In this document: in pieces, positions 9,115 through 19,700 of the stretch
Layout of the letters: each line of letters starts with the position of its first letter
Numbering within the stretch: position 1 is the stretch's first letter
NCBI RefSeq assembly: GCF_014695725.1
Contig: NZ_JACJOU010000032.1
Location: forward strand, 1-64,000
Source of the DNA: Microcoleus sp. FACHB-672
Lineage (GTDB): Bacteria > Cyanobacteriota > Cyanobacteriia > Cyanobacteriales > Oscillatoriaceae
Direction: 5' to 3'
Length of the DNA stretch: 64,000 nt
Made by a program: the position numbers and the translations under genes
The notes under the pieces: model-generated
What the model saw: only the letters and a program-made list of their open reading frames with translations
What the model was told of the DNA's origin: nothing
Database searches by the model: none

Positions 9115-12048
9115 CTACTTCGTTTCCATCCAATTTTGCCCTGCATGAATATCAACCAATAGTGGCACACTCAGCGGCAGAGCATTTTCCATCGCAGATT
9201 TAATCTTAGGTTGCAATTCTTCCCACTCATCAGGTAGAACTTCTAAGACTAATTCATCGTGAACTTGCAACAGCATTCGCGATTTATAATCACGTAAAAC
9301 ATCATGCAATTTTACCATTGCCAACTTGATAATATCCGCGCTAGAACCTTGGATGGGAGCATTTGCAGCCGAACGTAAAGCATCTGCATCATTCCTGCTA
9401 TTCGCTTGAATTGCATCCAAATCGATTTCATCCCAAGGTGTTCCGAACTTGGCTCTCAAGCTAGAATTTTCAAACTTAACATATCGACGTCGGCCTAAAA
9501 TCGTTTCTACATAATTTTGTGAAATGGCTTGTCTCTGTACCCGTTGTAAAAAATCAAAAACTTTGGAATATCGCTGCTTAAACCGATTAATAAATTCCCT
9601 TCCTTCTGCTGAAGTTTTGCCAATAGAACGGGCAAATCGGGTTGAACCCATGCCGTAAATTACGCCAAAGTTAATTGTTTTGGCGATGCGGCGTTCATCT
9701 GATGTTATTTTTTCTCGATCAAATAATAGCTGTGCCGTTACAGTATGCACATCCTGATTATTCCTGTAAGCCTCAACTAACACCGGCTCTTCACTTAAAT
9801 GAGCCAAAATTCGCAACTCAATCTGTGAATAATCAGCAGAAACCATCAACCACCCGGATTCAGGGACAAACGCTTTGCGAATTTGCCGGGAAAATTCTGT
9901 TCGGATAGGAATATTCTGCAAATTCGGATTACTAGAAGACAGCCGGCCTGTAGTGGTTACCGCTTGATTAAAATCTGTATGCACTCGATGTGTATCTGTA
10001 CGAACTAGCTTTGGCAAAGAATCGACATAAGTAGATTTCAACTTATCTAAGGTGCGGTATTCTAAGATCGCATCAACAACTGGGTGAGTGCCTTGCAATC
10101 TTTCCAGTGTCGCGGCATCTGTTGAGTAACCCGTCTTCGTTTTGCGAGATTTGCCGACATCAAGCTGTAGCTTTTCAAACAATATTTGAGCCACCTGTTT
10201 TGGCGATCCGATATTGAATTCCTCGCCGGCAGCCTCATAAGTTTCTCTTTCAACAGCCTCTAAATCCTTCTGCATCTGTTGCGAAAGTTGCTTCAGATAA
10301 GCGGTATCAATGTGGATGCCGGTGTATTCCATCTGTGCTAAAACCGGCTCCAAAGGCTGTTCCACCTCTAACAGCAATTTATGCAGTTTAGCAGCCTTAT
10401 CCAACTCCGCTCGCAGCTTCGGCACCAATAAAAATGTTGTATATACGTCCATCCCACAATAATCAGCGACGGCTGCAATATCGATATCAGCCATCGTTTT
10501 ATTCTTGGGGACTAACTGATCGTAACTTTTCGCGACAATCCCTAAATATTTGCTCGACAATTCACTCAGGCTGTGATTGTTTTCTGGATTAATTAAATAA
10601 CTCGCCAGCATTGTTTCAAACACCACACCGGCAAGTTCAATTCCCTGACAGCGCAACACCAGCCGGTCAAATTTGGCATTCTGCAAAACTTTGGGATATT
10701 TTGCACTTTCCAAAATTGGACGTAGCGCATCTAAAACAAGCGATTTATCCAAATTCCCACCGGCAGCATGACTGATGGGAAGATAAGCCATATCCTCCGC
10801 ACCGGCACCCCAACAGCAGCCAATTCCCACTAATTCCGCATCTCGTGGTTCCAGATCCGTCGTTTCTGTATCCCACGCCACCGGCATTGTTGGATCAGTA
10901 TGAGTTTGCAGTCGTTGCACCAATTCTTTTAATTGTGCTTCAGTTTGAATGATGCGAGGCTCAATCAAACTCTTTTCCTGTTTCTTAGCCTTCTCTGTGT
11001 CAGCAGCAGTGAAAAACCACAGATCGTTATCCTCATTGCTGGCAGCAAATTCAAACTTTTGCTGTGCTTCTTTGCTGTCTTGTTCATCAGCACCGCCAAA
11101 CTGCCTTTGTAGTTGCTTGACTTTGGGTAAGAACGACTTGAATTCCAACTTTTCCAGCATCGGAGTTAACTTTGCCTCGTCAAACCCCTGGAGCTTGCAA
11201 TCTTCTATATCAATTTTCAAAGGCACATCTCTAATAATCTGCGCCATCATTTGAGAGTGATACGCCTCTGTTTTGCTTGTTTCTAACTTAGTTTTAACGG
11301 CACCCTTAAGTTGATCAATTGACGCATAAATCTCATCAAGAGAAGGGTAAGTAGTTAGGAGTTGCACCGCTGTTTTTTCACCAATGCCCCTAACTCCGGG
11401 AATATTATCAGATTTATCCCCGCACAAAGCTTTATAATCAACAACTTGTGCCGGCATAATGCCTAATTTTTCCTTAACCTGCTCTGGGCCATATTCCTTC
11501 GCTTTGCCGGTGCCAGAATAACCAAAACTATCTCGTCCCAAGCGCAGAACACTAATATTTTTTGAAGTATCAACCAGTTGAAATAAATCTTGATCGCCGG
11601 TAAGAATTTTAACCGTGTAACCGGCAGCACTCGCTTGCGTTGCCAACGTGCCTAAAACATCATCCGCCTCATAGCCGGGAGCGGTTACTATCTTGAGATT
11701 AAACGCTGCCAGCAATTCTTGTAAGTGCTTGAGATCGACGATAAAGTCTTCAGGTGTCTCCTCACGATCCGCTTTATAGGTATCGTCGGCTTCGTGGCGA
11801 AAAGTCGGCAACCCCAGATCAAACGCGATCACCAGAAATTGTGGGTTGTGCGCCGTCATCACCTCTAGCAGCGACTTGAGAAAGCCAAAACTGGCACTGG
11901 TGGGGATGCCGGTGGTTGTTCTTAACCCCCCATCCCGACTTTTGGCAAACGCAAAGTAAGACCGAAAGGCCAGCGAGTGGCCATCAACAAGGATAAAGGT
12001 CGAGTTAGAATTATCCGACACGTTCAAACCACTGGTAGAGTGTGACAT
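9115..12048 (-). CDS. polA: DNA polymerase I
   Basis: The 977-aa protein has all three Pol I parts. The N-terminal 5'-3' exonuclease carries FILVDGHSLAFRS, DDVLGTLA and GDKSDNIPGVRGIGEKTA. The central 3'-5' exonuclease keeps its first catalytic motif (AWDTETTDLEP, Asp and Glu present), so proofreading is probably active. The polymerase domain has TTGRLSSSNPNLQNIPIR, motif A SADYSQIELRILAHLS, the O-helix RRIAKTINFGVIYG, and motif C LLQVHDELVLEV. It repairs DNA and replaces RNA primers. It starts at ATG 12048 and appears monocistronic. Residues 320-365 are a low-conservation linker. Confidence 0.97.
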   Translation of the reverse strand: MSHSTSGLNVSDNSNSTFILVDGHSLAFRSYFAFAKSRDGGLRTTTGIPTSASFGFLKSLLEVMTAHNPQFLVIAFDLGLPTFRHEADDTYKADREETPEDFIVDLKHLQELLAAFNLKIVTAPGYEADDVLGTLATQASAAGYTVKILTGDQDLFQLVDTSKNISVLRLGRDSFGYSGTGKAKEYGPEQVKEKLGIMPAQVVDYKALCGDKSDNIPGVRGIGEKTAVQLLTTYPSLDEIYASIDQLKGAVKTKLETSKTEAYHSQMMAQIIRDVPLKIDIEDCKLQGFDEAKLTPMLEKLEFKSFLPKVKQLQRQFGGADEQDSKEAQQKFEFAASNEDNDLWFFTAADTEKAKKQEKSLIEPRIIQTEAQLKELVQRLQTHTDPTMPVAWDTETTDLEPRDAELVGIGCCWGAGAEDMAYLPISHAAGGNLDKSLVLDALRPILESAKYPKVLQNAKFDRLVLRCQGIELAGVVFETMLASYLINPENNHSLSELSSKYLGIVAKSYDQLVPKNKTMADIDIAAVADYCGMDVYTTFLLVPKLRAELDKAAKLHKLLLEVEQPLEPVLAQMEYTGIHIDTAYLKQLSQQMQKDLEAVERETYEAAGEEFNIGSPKQVAQILFEKLQLDVGKSRKTKTGYSTDAATLERLQGTHPVVDAILEYRTLDKLKSTYVDSLPKLVRTDTHRVHTDFNQAVTTTGRLSSSNPNLQNIPIRTEFSRQIRKAFVPESGWLMVSADYSQIELRILAHLSEEPVLVEAYRNNQDVHTVTAQLLFDREKITSDERRIAKTINFGVIYGMGSTRFARSIGKTSAEGREFINRFKQRYSKVFDFLQRVQRQAISQNYVETILGRRRYVKFENSSLRAKFGTPWDEIDLDAIQANSRNDADALRSAANAPIQGSSADIIKLAMVKLHDVLRDYKSRMLLQVHDELVLEVLPDEWEELQPKIKSAMENALPLSVPLLVDIHAGQNWMETK

Positions 12049-12185
12049 CGTCTCTATTTTAGCTAGTCACTAGGCCGGCACCATCAACCCTCAAGCCGGT
12101 GGCAGCCTCAACCTAATAGTGCTAGCTTGACAAAAACTATATAAATTAGCATAAAACCGAACCGGAGAACCATAGCCAAGCATCT

Positions 12186-12243
12186 AACGACGCCTAACGG
12201 CACGCTGCGCTATCATCTGTGTTTAATCTGTGGTTAAAAAAAA
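12186..12243. repeat. Small dispersed repeats upstream of yjbQ
   Basis: GCCTAACGGCA occurs here near 12191 and again on the opposite strand near 54459. Immediately after, 12215-12243 read on the minus strand is TTTTTTTTAACC-ACAGATTAA-ACACAGAT. This matches a second copy at 36151-36178 apart from two A/G changes and one indel. Similar AACCGCAGAT elements recur between genes in many cyanobacteria. Confidence 0.5.
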
Positions 12244-12284
12244 CAACCACTTTGGCAAAACCCACAATCCAAGCCTAAAATCAC

Positions 12285-12704
12285 ATGACCCACTATCAAC
12301 AACTCCTAAAAATTCAAACAGCCGGCAAATCCCTTTGTAAAATCACAAGCAAAGTGCAAGCCGTGGTTGCCGAATCAAGTGTTAAAATTGGACTTTGCAC
12401 AGTGTTTCTCCGCCACACATCAGCTAGCCTGGTAATCCAAGAAAATGCTGATCCCGATGTGCTCCGGGATCTGGAAAACTTCTTAGCAACATTGGTGCCA
12501 GAAGACAGCCGGCGGTATTATCATAATGATGAAGGGCCAGATGATATGCCGGCTCATATCCGCACGGCGCTGACGCAAACATCAGAACAGATTCCGATTT
12601 CTCAAGGTAAACTGATGTTAGGAACTTGGCAGGGAATTTACATTTGGGAACATCGGCAGCGCAGTCACGTTCGAGAAGTTGTCGTTCATATTGCCGGTGA
12701 GTGA
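12285..12704 (+). CDS. yjbQ: YjbQ/UPF0047 family protein
   Basis: The 139-aa length and motifs fit the YjbQ (UPF0047) family: LRHTSASLVIQENADP near residue 46, the acidic-histidine segment RYYHNDEGPDDMPAHIR, and the C-terminal LGTWQGIYIWEHR. The conserved His, Asp and Glu residues probably form a metal or phosphate site. Members have weak thiamine-phosphate synthase activity in vitro, but their physiological role is not settled. Several dispersed repeats lie just upstream, and no partner gene was recognised. Confidence 0.88.
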   Translation: MTHYQQLLKIQTAGKSLCKITSKVQAVVAESSVKIGLCTVFLRHTSASLVIQENADPDVLRDLENFLATLVPEDSRRYYHNDEGPDDMPAHIRTALTQTSEQIPISQGKLMLGTWQGIYIWEHRQRSHVREVVVHIAGE

Positions 12705-12791
12705 ATCCGCTCGTTCCGAAGGTTATAACTCGCACGATAATCAACGGTAAATCGATATAACAACTACTTAAAGAGAAGTTGAATACTGGGT

Positions 12792-13073
12792 TTAGTCCTT
12801 GCTGCTTAATTCGTTCCTTAAGTCTTCAAGAGTAGATACCATCTCTTGCAATATCTCACCAAAACCACTCATCTGTTCATCAAAGCTATCACCATTATTA
12901 ACATAGAGATCATTCCTTCGTTCAAGTTCAAGCACTCCTTTTGCTTTAATTACCTCAGCGACATTGATGCTGTGCTTCTTCGCAAGTTTAACGGCATCTG
13001 AAAGAAAAGCATCAAGTTCTGAATCTGTCACGCGGCGATGGTTACGTTCTGGTTGGTCAAATAAAGTTCCCAT
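12792..13073 (-). CDS. Conserved-looking small protein, function unknown
   Basis: A 93-aa, charged, mainly helical protein beginning MGTLFDQPERNHRRVTDSELDAF. It has no membrane segment, signal peptide or cysteine motif. The composition and the N-terminal pattern resemble a cyanobacterial hypothetical family I have seen, but I cannot name a domain. The 44-residue acidic C-terminus looks like a helix with glutamate-rich faces. It is convergent with yjbQ. I consider it a real gene of unknown role. Confidence 0.6.
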   Translation of the reverse strand: MGTLFDQPERNHRRVTDSELDAFLSDAVKLAKKHSINVAEVIKAKGVLELERRNDLYVNNGDSFDEQMSGFGEILQEMVSTLEDLRNELSSKD

Positions 13074-13766
13074 TCTGGCTCCGAAAATATAACGATTGCA
13101 CTCAGCGGCTGTAAATTACCTCTAAGCTATTTACGCTTACAATAAAACTAAGCATAATTTTTATTATATATCAGGCAAGTTACAGTCAAATCATTTGTCT
13201 CAAGCATTCGATCTCTGGCATATTAGATCCCAAATAGCTTTCCCACAGCCATTTTTGTCCAATGAATGCGAACACAATATCTCTATTGAGCCAGGAGTTG
13301 GCAGAATCTAGAGTATTCAAGTTTTCAATCCTCGTTAATTTACAAGAGGTCTATTGAGTAACTTGGCCATTCAAGTTTGGCATTTTCTGGGGGATCACCC
13401 CCAAAAAATAAAAAATAGAATCTGTGTGATAGTTTTTTTGATGAGCAGGGAAAAATATAGCATTACTGGCAGCTTTTGGGTAAACGATGAGGTGGAAACT
13501 TAAGGGGTTGCACAAAGAATAAGCTGTAGAGCCATTCACTTACGCTTGGGATCTGGGTTAGGGTTTTTCAAAAATTCTGAGCCAAACGCACGCACTTAAA
13601 AGGCAAAAAACTGCGTTTCAGTACACAAATTTAATGGTTTTCAGATAACTTTTAACAATGTTTTCAGATTCATTTTACACAAAATCATTTTGTATAGATG
13701 GGCACAAATTGCTCGGAAACATTAAAAATTAGCAGACAAATCCCAATCAAAAGCTGAGGCTAAGCG
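13074..13766. other. Intergenic region upstream of the 12-PAS kinase
   Basis: About 690 AT-rich bases without a supported gene. A palindromic stretch TGGGGGATCACCCCCA lies at about 13388-13403, flanked by A-rich sequence and without a T run. A 62-codon minus frame (13351-13539) has no ribosome-binding site or recognisable motif and is not called. The region may hold the promoter of the kinase gene, but no clear -35/-10 pair was found. Confidence 0.4.
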
Positions 13767-16700
13767 ATGCTCGTGAATATTACCGAAATAAATGGCGTTA
13801 GTAGCTACAAATGGGCAGAAATAGACCAGTTTTTCAATTTTTCCCTGGATTTGCTCTGTGTTGCCGGCCCAGACGGCTATTTTAAACACTTGAATCCCAC
13901 ATGGGAAAGAACCCTTGGCTTCACGCAGCAAGAACTTTTGGCCACACCATTTATCGAGTTGATTCACCCGGAAGATCAGCAAGCAACCCTTGCGGAAGCG
14001 CAAAAACTCAGAGCCGGTCTCAACACGATCATCTTTGAAAACCGCTACCTATGCAAAGATGGCTCTTACAAGTGGCTGAAATGGACAGATGCTCAGCACA
14101 CAGCAGACGGCTTGGTTTATGCCGTTGCCCATGACATCACCGAGCGCAAGCAGATGCAGAAGGCACTGCAAGAGAGCGAACAGCGCCATCAAAGCCTAGC
14201 AGAAATTGCGCCGGTGGGGATATTTCACACCGATGCTCAGGGAGAGTGTTTGTATGTTAACGAGCGATGGTGCGCGATCACCGGCTTGATGGTTCAAGAA
14301 GCAAAAGGAGCCGGTTGGATAAAAGCCATCCATCCTGACGATCAAGCTCGCGTCTTTGCAGAATGGTATCACTGTGCAAAGGAGAACTTGCCCTTTAAAT
14401 CAGAGTATCGTTTCCAACATCCCGCCGGCACCACAACCTGGGTACTTGGTGAAGCGGTCGCTCAGAAAAGCCATACAGGAGAATGTGTTGGTTATATTGG
14501 GGCGATCTCCGATATCAGCGAACACAAGCGAACTGAACAAGCGCTGCAAGAAAGTGAAGCACGGCTGCAAGCAATTATTGATAATTCACCGACTGTCATC
14601 TTCGTCAAAGACACTCAGGGCCGGTATATTCTAGTTAACCAACAGTACGAAAACCTCTTTCATATTCATCGAGAACAAATCAAAGGAAAGACAGACTTCG
14701 ATCTTTTTCCACGAGAAATGGCTGAAGCATTTTGTGCGAACGATCAAACAGTGATCGAAGCGGAAACACCTTTACAGTGGGAAGAAATTGTCCCTCAAGA
14801 CGACGGTTTACACACCTACATCTCCAGCAAATTTCCGATTTACGACGCTGCCGGTGTCCCGTATGCAACCTGCGGCATTGCCACTGACATCACCGAACGC
14901 AAGCGAACTGAACAAGAACAGTTGCGGCTCGCCAATCATATCCAATTATTACTAGATTCAACCGGCGAAGGAATCTACGGAATCGATTTACAAGGGTGCT
15001 GCACCTTCATGAACAAAACAGCCGCTCAAATGCTGGGATATCAGCCTGCTGAATTAATCGGCAAGAATATGCACGAGTTAATTCATCACAGTCGCAGTGA
15101 TGGCTCGTCTTATCCTAGTTGTGAGTGTCCCATCTTGTCTACCTTTCATAAAGGAATTAGTTCTCGGACAGACAACGAGGTTTTTTGGCGGCAGAATGGA
15201 ACAGCTTTTGCTGTGGAATATTCTTCTTATCCAATTATTGAAGGAGAAGATATTAAAGGGGCTGTTATCACCTTTGTTGATATTACCGAACGCAAGCAGG
15301 CAGAGGAAGCACTGCGGATAGAGACAGCTCACACCCTCTCTTTACAAGAACGGTTGCAATATTTGCTCAATGCCGGCCCAGCCGTGATTTATAGTTGCAA
15401 GGCTGATGGCGAGTTTGGCGTAACCTTCATCAGCGAAAATGTTAGAGCGCAGATGGGCTATGAAGCGAGAGAATTTCTAGAAGATTCAAACTTTTGGTCA
15501 CGTCACATTCACCCCGAAGATGCTGCCGATGTCTTAGCCAAAATTTCCCAGCTATTTGAGCGAGGGGAGGACTCCTTTGAATACCGTTTTCTCCACAAAG
15601 ATGGCACCTACCGATGGACGCAAGATTGCATCAAGTTGGTTCGAGATCAAGCGGGAAATGTCTTAGAATTCATCGGTAGCTGGCAAGACATTAGCGAGCG
15701 TAAGCAGACAGAAATAGCACTACAGAAATCGATTAAACAATTAGCACAGTTCAAATGGGGCTTAGATCAGTCTGCCATTGTCGCCATTGCCGACTGCCAG
15801 GGAGGGATTACTTATGTCAACAACAAATTCTGTGAAGTTTCTAAATATTCTCGCCAGGAACTATTAGGAGAAAACCACCGTCTCATCAACTCCGGTTATC
15901 ACCCTGTGGCATTTTTTAAGCAACTGTGGTCAACTATTTCCGCCGGCCAAGTGTGGCAAGGCGAAATTAAAAATCGCGCCAAAGATGGTTCATGCTATTG
16001 GGTAGATACCACAATTGTGCCAATTTTAAATAGTGCCGGCAAACTCGAGCAATATGTATCTATCCGATATGACATTAGCGAGCGCAAGCGGGTGGAAGAA
16101 GCCCTTAAACAAGCCAATGAAACTCTAGAAAGCCGAGTTGAAGAACGTACCGCTGAATTAAGGAATGCCATCCAACGACTGGAAGACGAAATGGCCGAGC
16201 GCCAGCAGGCAGAGTTATCGCTCAAACAAGCGACAGAAGAACTCGAAAAAAGCTATAGCCTCTTGCGAGGTGTGATTGAAGGAACCCCCGATCCCATTTT
16301 TGTTAAGGATATTCACGGTCGCTATGTGTTGGTTAACTCCGCGACTGCCCGCGCAATGGGAACAACCTGCGAGGAAATAATTGGCAAAGATGACAACGAG
16401 TTTGTTCCGCCTGAACTACTACCTCAAATTAAGGAAACTGACAACAGAATCCTGAGAACGGGCGTTTCTGAGACCTTAGAAGAAATTGTCCAAGCGCCAG
16501 ACAGGAAGCGGACGTATTTATCTACAAAAAGCGTCTACCGTGACAAAGAAGGAAATGTCATGGGTCTGATGGGAATTGCACGGGACATCACTGATCGCCA
16601 GAACACAGCAGCAGCTTTGCGCGAAAGCGAGTCACGACTCAACAGCATTCTCAATTCCATGAAAGATTTGGTGTGGTCGGTTTCAGCTACCACCTTTGAT

Positions 16701-19700
16701 TTGCTTTTCATGAATCCAGCGGTCGAGAAACTTTACCGACGCCCCCGCGCTGAGTTTTTTGAGAACAGGAACCTCTGGCTTGAGGTGATTCATCCAGAAG
16801 ACCGCGATCGCGCCCTTGAAAACAATCAGAAGGTGATGCAAGAGGGCAGCCATGAAATAGAGTACCGGATTATCCGAGCAGATGGCCAAGTGCGCTGGGT
16901 TCACAGCCGAGCGTGGATGATTTATGACGAAAGCGGTGCTCCCCTCCGCATGGATGGTTTGAATTCGGATATCACCGAACGCAAACAAGCCGAGAAAACT
17001 CAGGCAAGATTAACAGCAATCTTAGAAGCAACGCCAGACTTTGTCGGCAGCTCTGATGACCAAGGCAACGTACTCTACGTCAATGGTGCCGGTCGGAAAA
17101 TGCTAGGCATTAGTGAAGATGAAGACATCTCAAGCCTGCAAATTATGGAGTTCTGCGGCAAGAGTGCGGCTGAAATTATGATGGCTGAAGGAGTGCCGGC
17201 AGCCATCAAGGACGGGGTGTGGAGCGGCGAAACGGCTTTGCAGTACCGCAACAGCACAGAGATTCCTGTCTCCCAAGCAATCATGGCGCACAAGGGGGAA
17301 AACGGAGTGCTAGAGTTTATCTCCACCATCGCCCGCGACATCACTCCCGCCAAGCAAGCAGAGGAAGCTATCCGCCAAAGCGAAGCCAGACTTGCCGAAG
17401 CTCAAAAAGTCGCCCATGTCGGCAGTTGGGAATTCGATCTAGCAACTGGAGAAATTACTTGGTCGGAGGAACTGTTCCGTGTTTGGGGAATGGAACCGAG
17501 CCAACCTGTACCAACTTATGAAGAGTTGTTGCAAAAAATTCATCCCGATGACCGAGAAATTTTTGCATCAGCAGTTGGGCAGGCAATTACAGAAGGCGTG
17601 CCTTATGAATTTGACCACCGATTCTTTCGGCTTGACGGTTCGATCGCATATATGTTCACTAAAGGGCAGCCGGTTCGGAACTCAGAGGGTCAGGTCGTTA
17701 AATTATTGGGCGCGGGGCTAGATATCAGTGCTCGCAAGCACACAGAGGAAGCGCTACGCCAAAGCGAAGAACTGTACCGCGCCCTTGCCCGGAATTTTCC
17801 CAACGGTTCGGTGGCTTTATTTGACTCAGACTTGCGCTATGTGCTGGCGGACGGAAGCGAATTAGCAGCAATTGGACTTTCTAAGGAATTAATGGAAGGG
17901 AAAACGCTTTGGGAGGTTTTTCCACCGGAAACTTGCGAAGTTGTTGAGCCAATGTATCGAGCTGCCCTCGCCGGCAACAAGATGGTTTCGGAAATGCCTT
18001 ATGGCGATAGAGTCTATCTAACGCAAATTTTGCCAGTTACCAACCAGCAGGGAGAAATCTTCGCCGGCATGACTTTAGTGCAAAACATCACGGAGCGCAA
18101 ACTGGCAGAGGAAGCGTTGCAACAGCGCGAAGTACAACTGCGCCAGATCGTTGAGAATATGCCGGTGATGATGAATGCCTTTGATGCACAAGGGAGCATC
18201 ACTGTCTGGAACCGCGAGTGCGAAAGGGTTACCGGCTACAGTGAACAGGAGATTGTTGGCAATCCTAACGTTTTGGAGTTGATATATCCAGATCCCACCT
18301 ATCGTGCCTCAATACTGACCCTATGGGGTGAACTTGGCAATAACTACCGCAACTGGGAATGCGAAATCACGGCTAAAGATGGAAGTGTCAAAACCATCGC
18401 CTGGTCGAATATATCTGATGAATTCCCGATTCCCGGTTGGGGTACCTGGGGCATTGGTGTGGACGTTACTGATCGCAAGCGAGCACAAGAAGCTTTAGCC
18501 GAGAAAGCCCGCTTAGCAGCATTTCGTGCGGAGGTAGACACGGCTCTCACCCAGAGCGAGGGCTTGCCGGTGTTGCTGCAACGCTCTACTGAGGCTGTCG
18601 TTCAACATCTTGATGCTGCCTTCGCTCGCATTTGGACGCTCAACAACGAGGAGAAGGTACTAGAGTTGCAAGCGAGTGCAGGAATGTACACTCACCTTGA
18701 TGGCTCTCACAGCCGCGTGCCGGTTGGTCAATTCAAAATCGGTCTGATTGCCCAAGAGTGCAAGCCTCACCTAACCAACTCTGTTCAGGACGATCCGCGT
18801 GTCGCTGATAAAGATTGGGCAAAAAGAGAGGGCTTGATCGCCTTCGCCGGCTATCCCTTGATCATCGACGGCCAACTGTTAGGAGTTCTGGCCATGTTTT
18901 CCCGGAAACCGCTCACTGATTCTACGCTCAAGGCGCTGGAATTTGCAGCAGACGAAATTGCATTAGGCGTTAAGCGCAAGCAAGCAGAGGAGGCGCTGCG
19001 GCACTCGGAAGCCCGATTTAGGCAACTCGCGGGGCGAGAGGCACTGCTCAACCGTTTGTCGAGCGATATCCGGAACTCCCTTGATGTCAACACCATATTA
19101 GGAACGGCTGTGGGTGAGATCCACAATTTGTTGCAGATTGACCGATGCATCTTTACTTGGTATCAACCCTCAGCAGATCAACCCGCCTGGGAAGTGGTGA
19201 AAGAAGCGAAGAACCCTGCTGTGCCTAGCTTCCTGGGCCGGCATCCAGCTTCAGCAAATTCTATCACTCAAAAATTCATTCGCTTGGAAATGCTGCGTGC
19301 TGAGGATCTTGCGGCGGCGACTGATCCACAGGAACGGGAACTGTATACGACTGGCGGCTACACCGCGATACTGACGCTGCCGGTTCAGACGCCTTCTGGT
19401 GAGATTGGGGTTCTCAGTTGCGGCCATCATAGCGGTTCTCGGCTTTGGACTGACGCTGAAGTGGAACTGTTGCAAGCGGTGATGGATCAACTGGCGATCG
19501 CCCTTAGCCAAGCGGAACTTTACACACAAGCCCAAGATTCTGCCAAAATCGCTCAAGAAAAAGCCCAACAACTAGAGCAAACTCTGCATGAGTTAAAACG
19601 TACTCAAGCCCAGCTAATTCAAACTGAAAAGATGTCTTCTCTTGGTCAGATGGTTGCCGGTGTTGCTCACGAAATTAACAATCCGGTTAACTTTATTCAC

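Noticed and set aside
13388-13403. TGGGGGATCACCCCCA as a terminator
   Set aside because: No T run follows on either strand and it lies far from any gene end.
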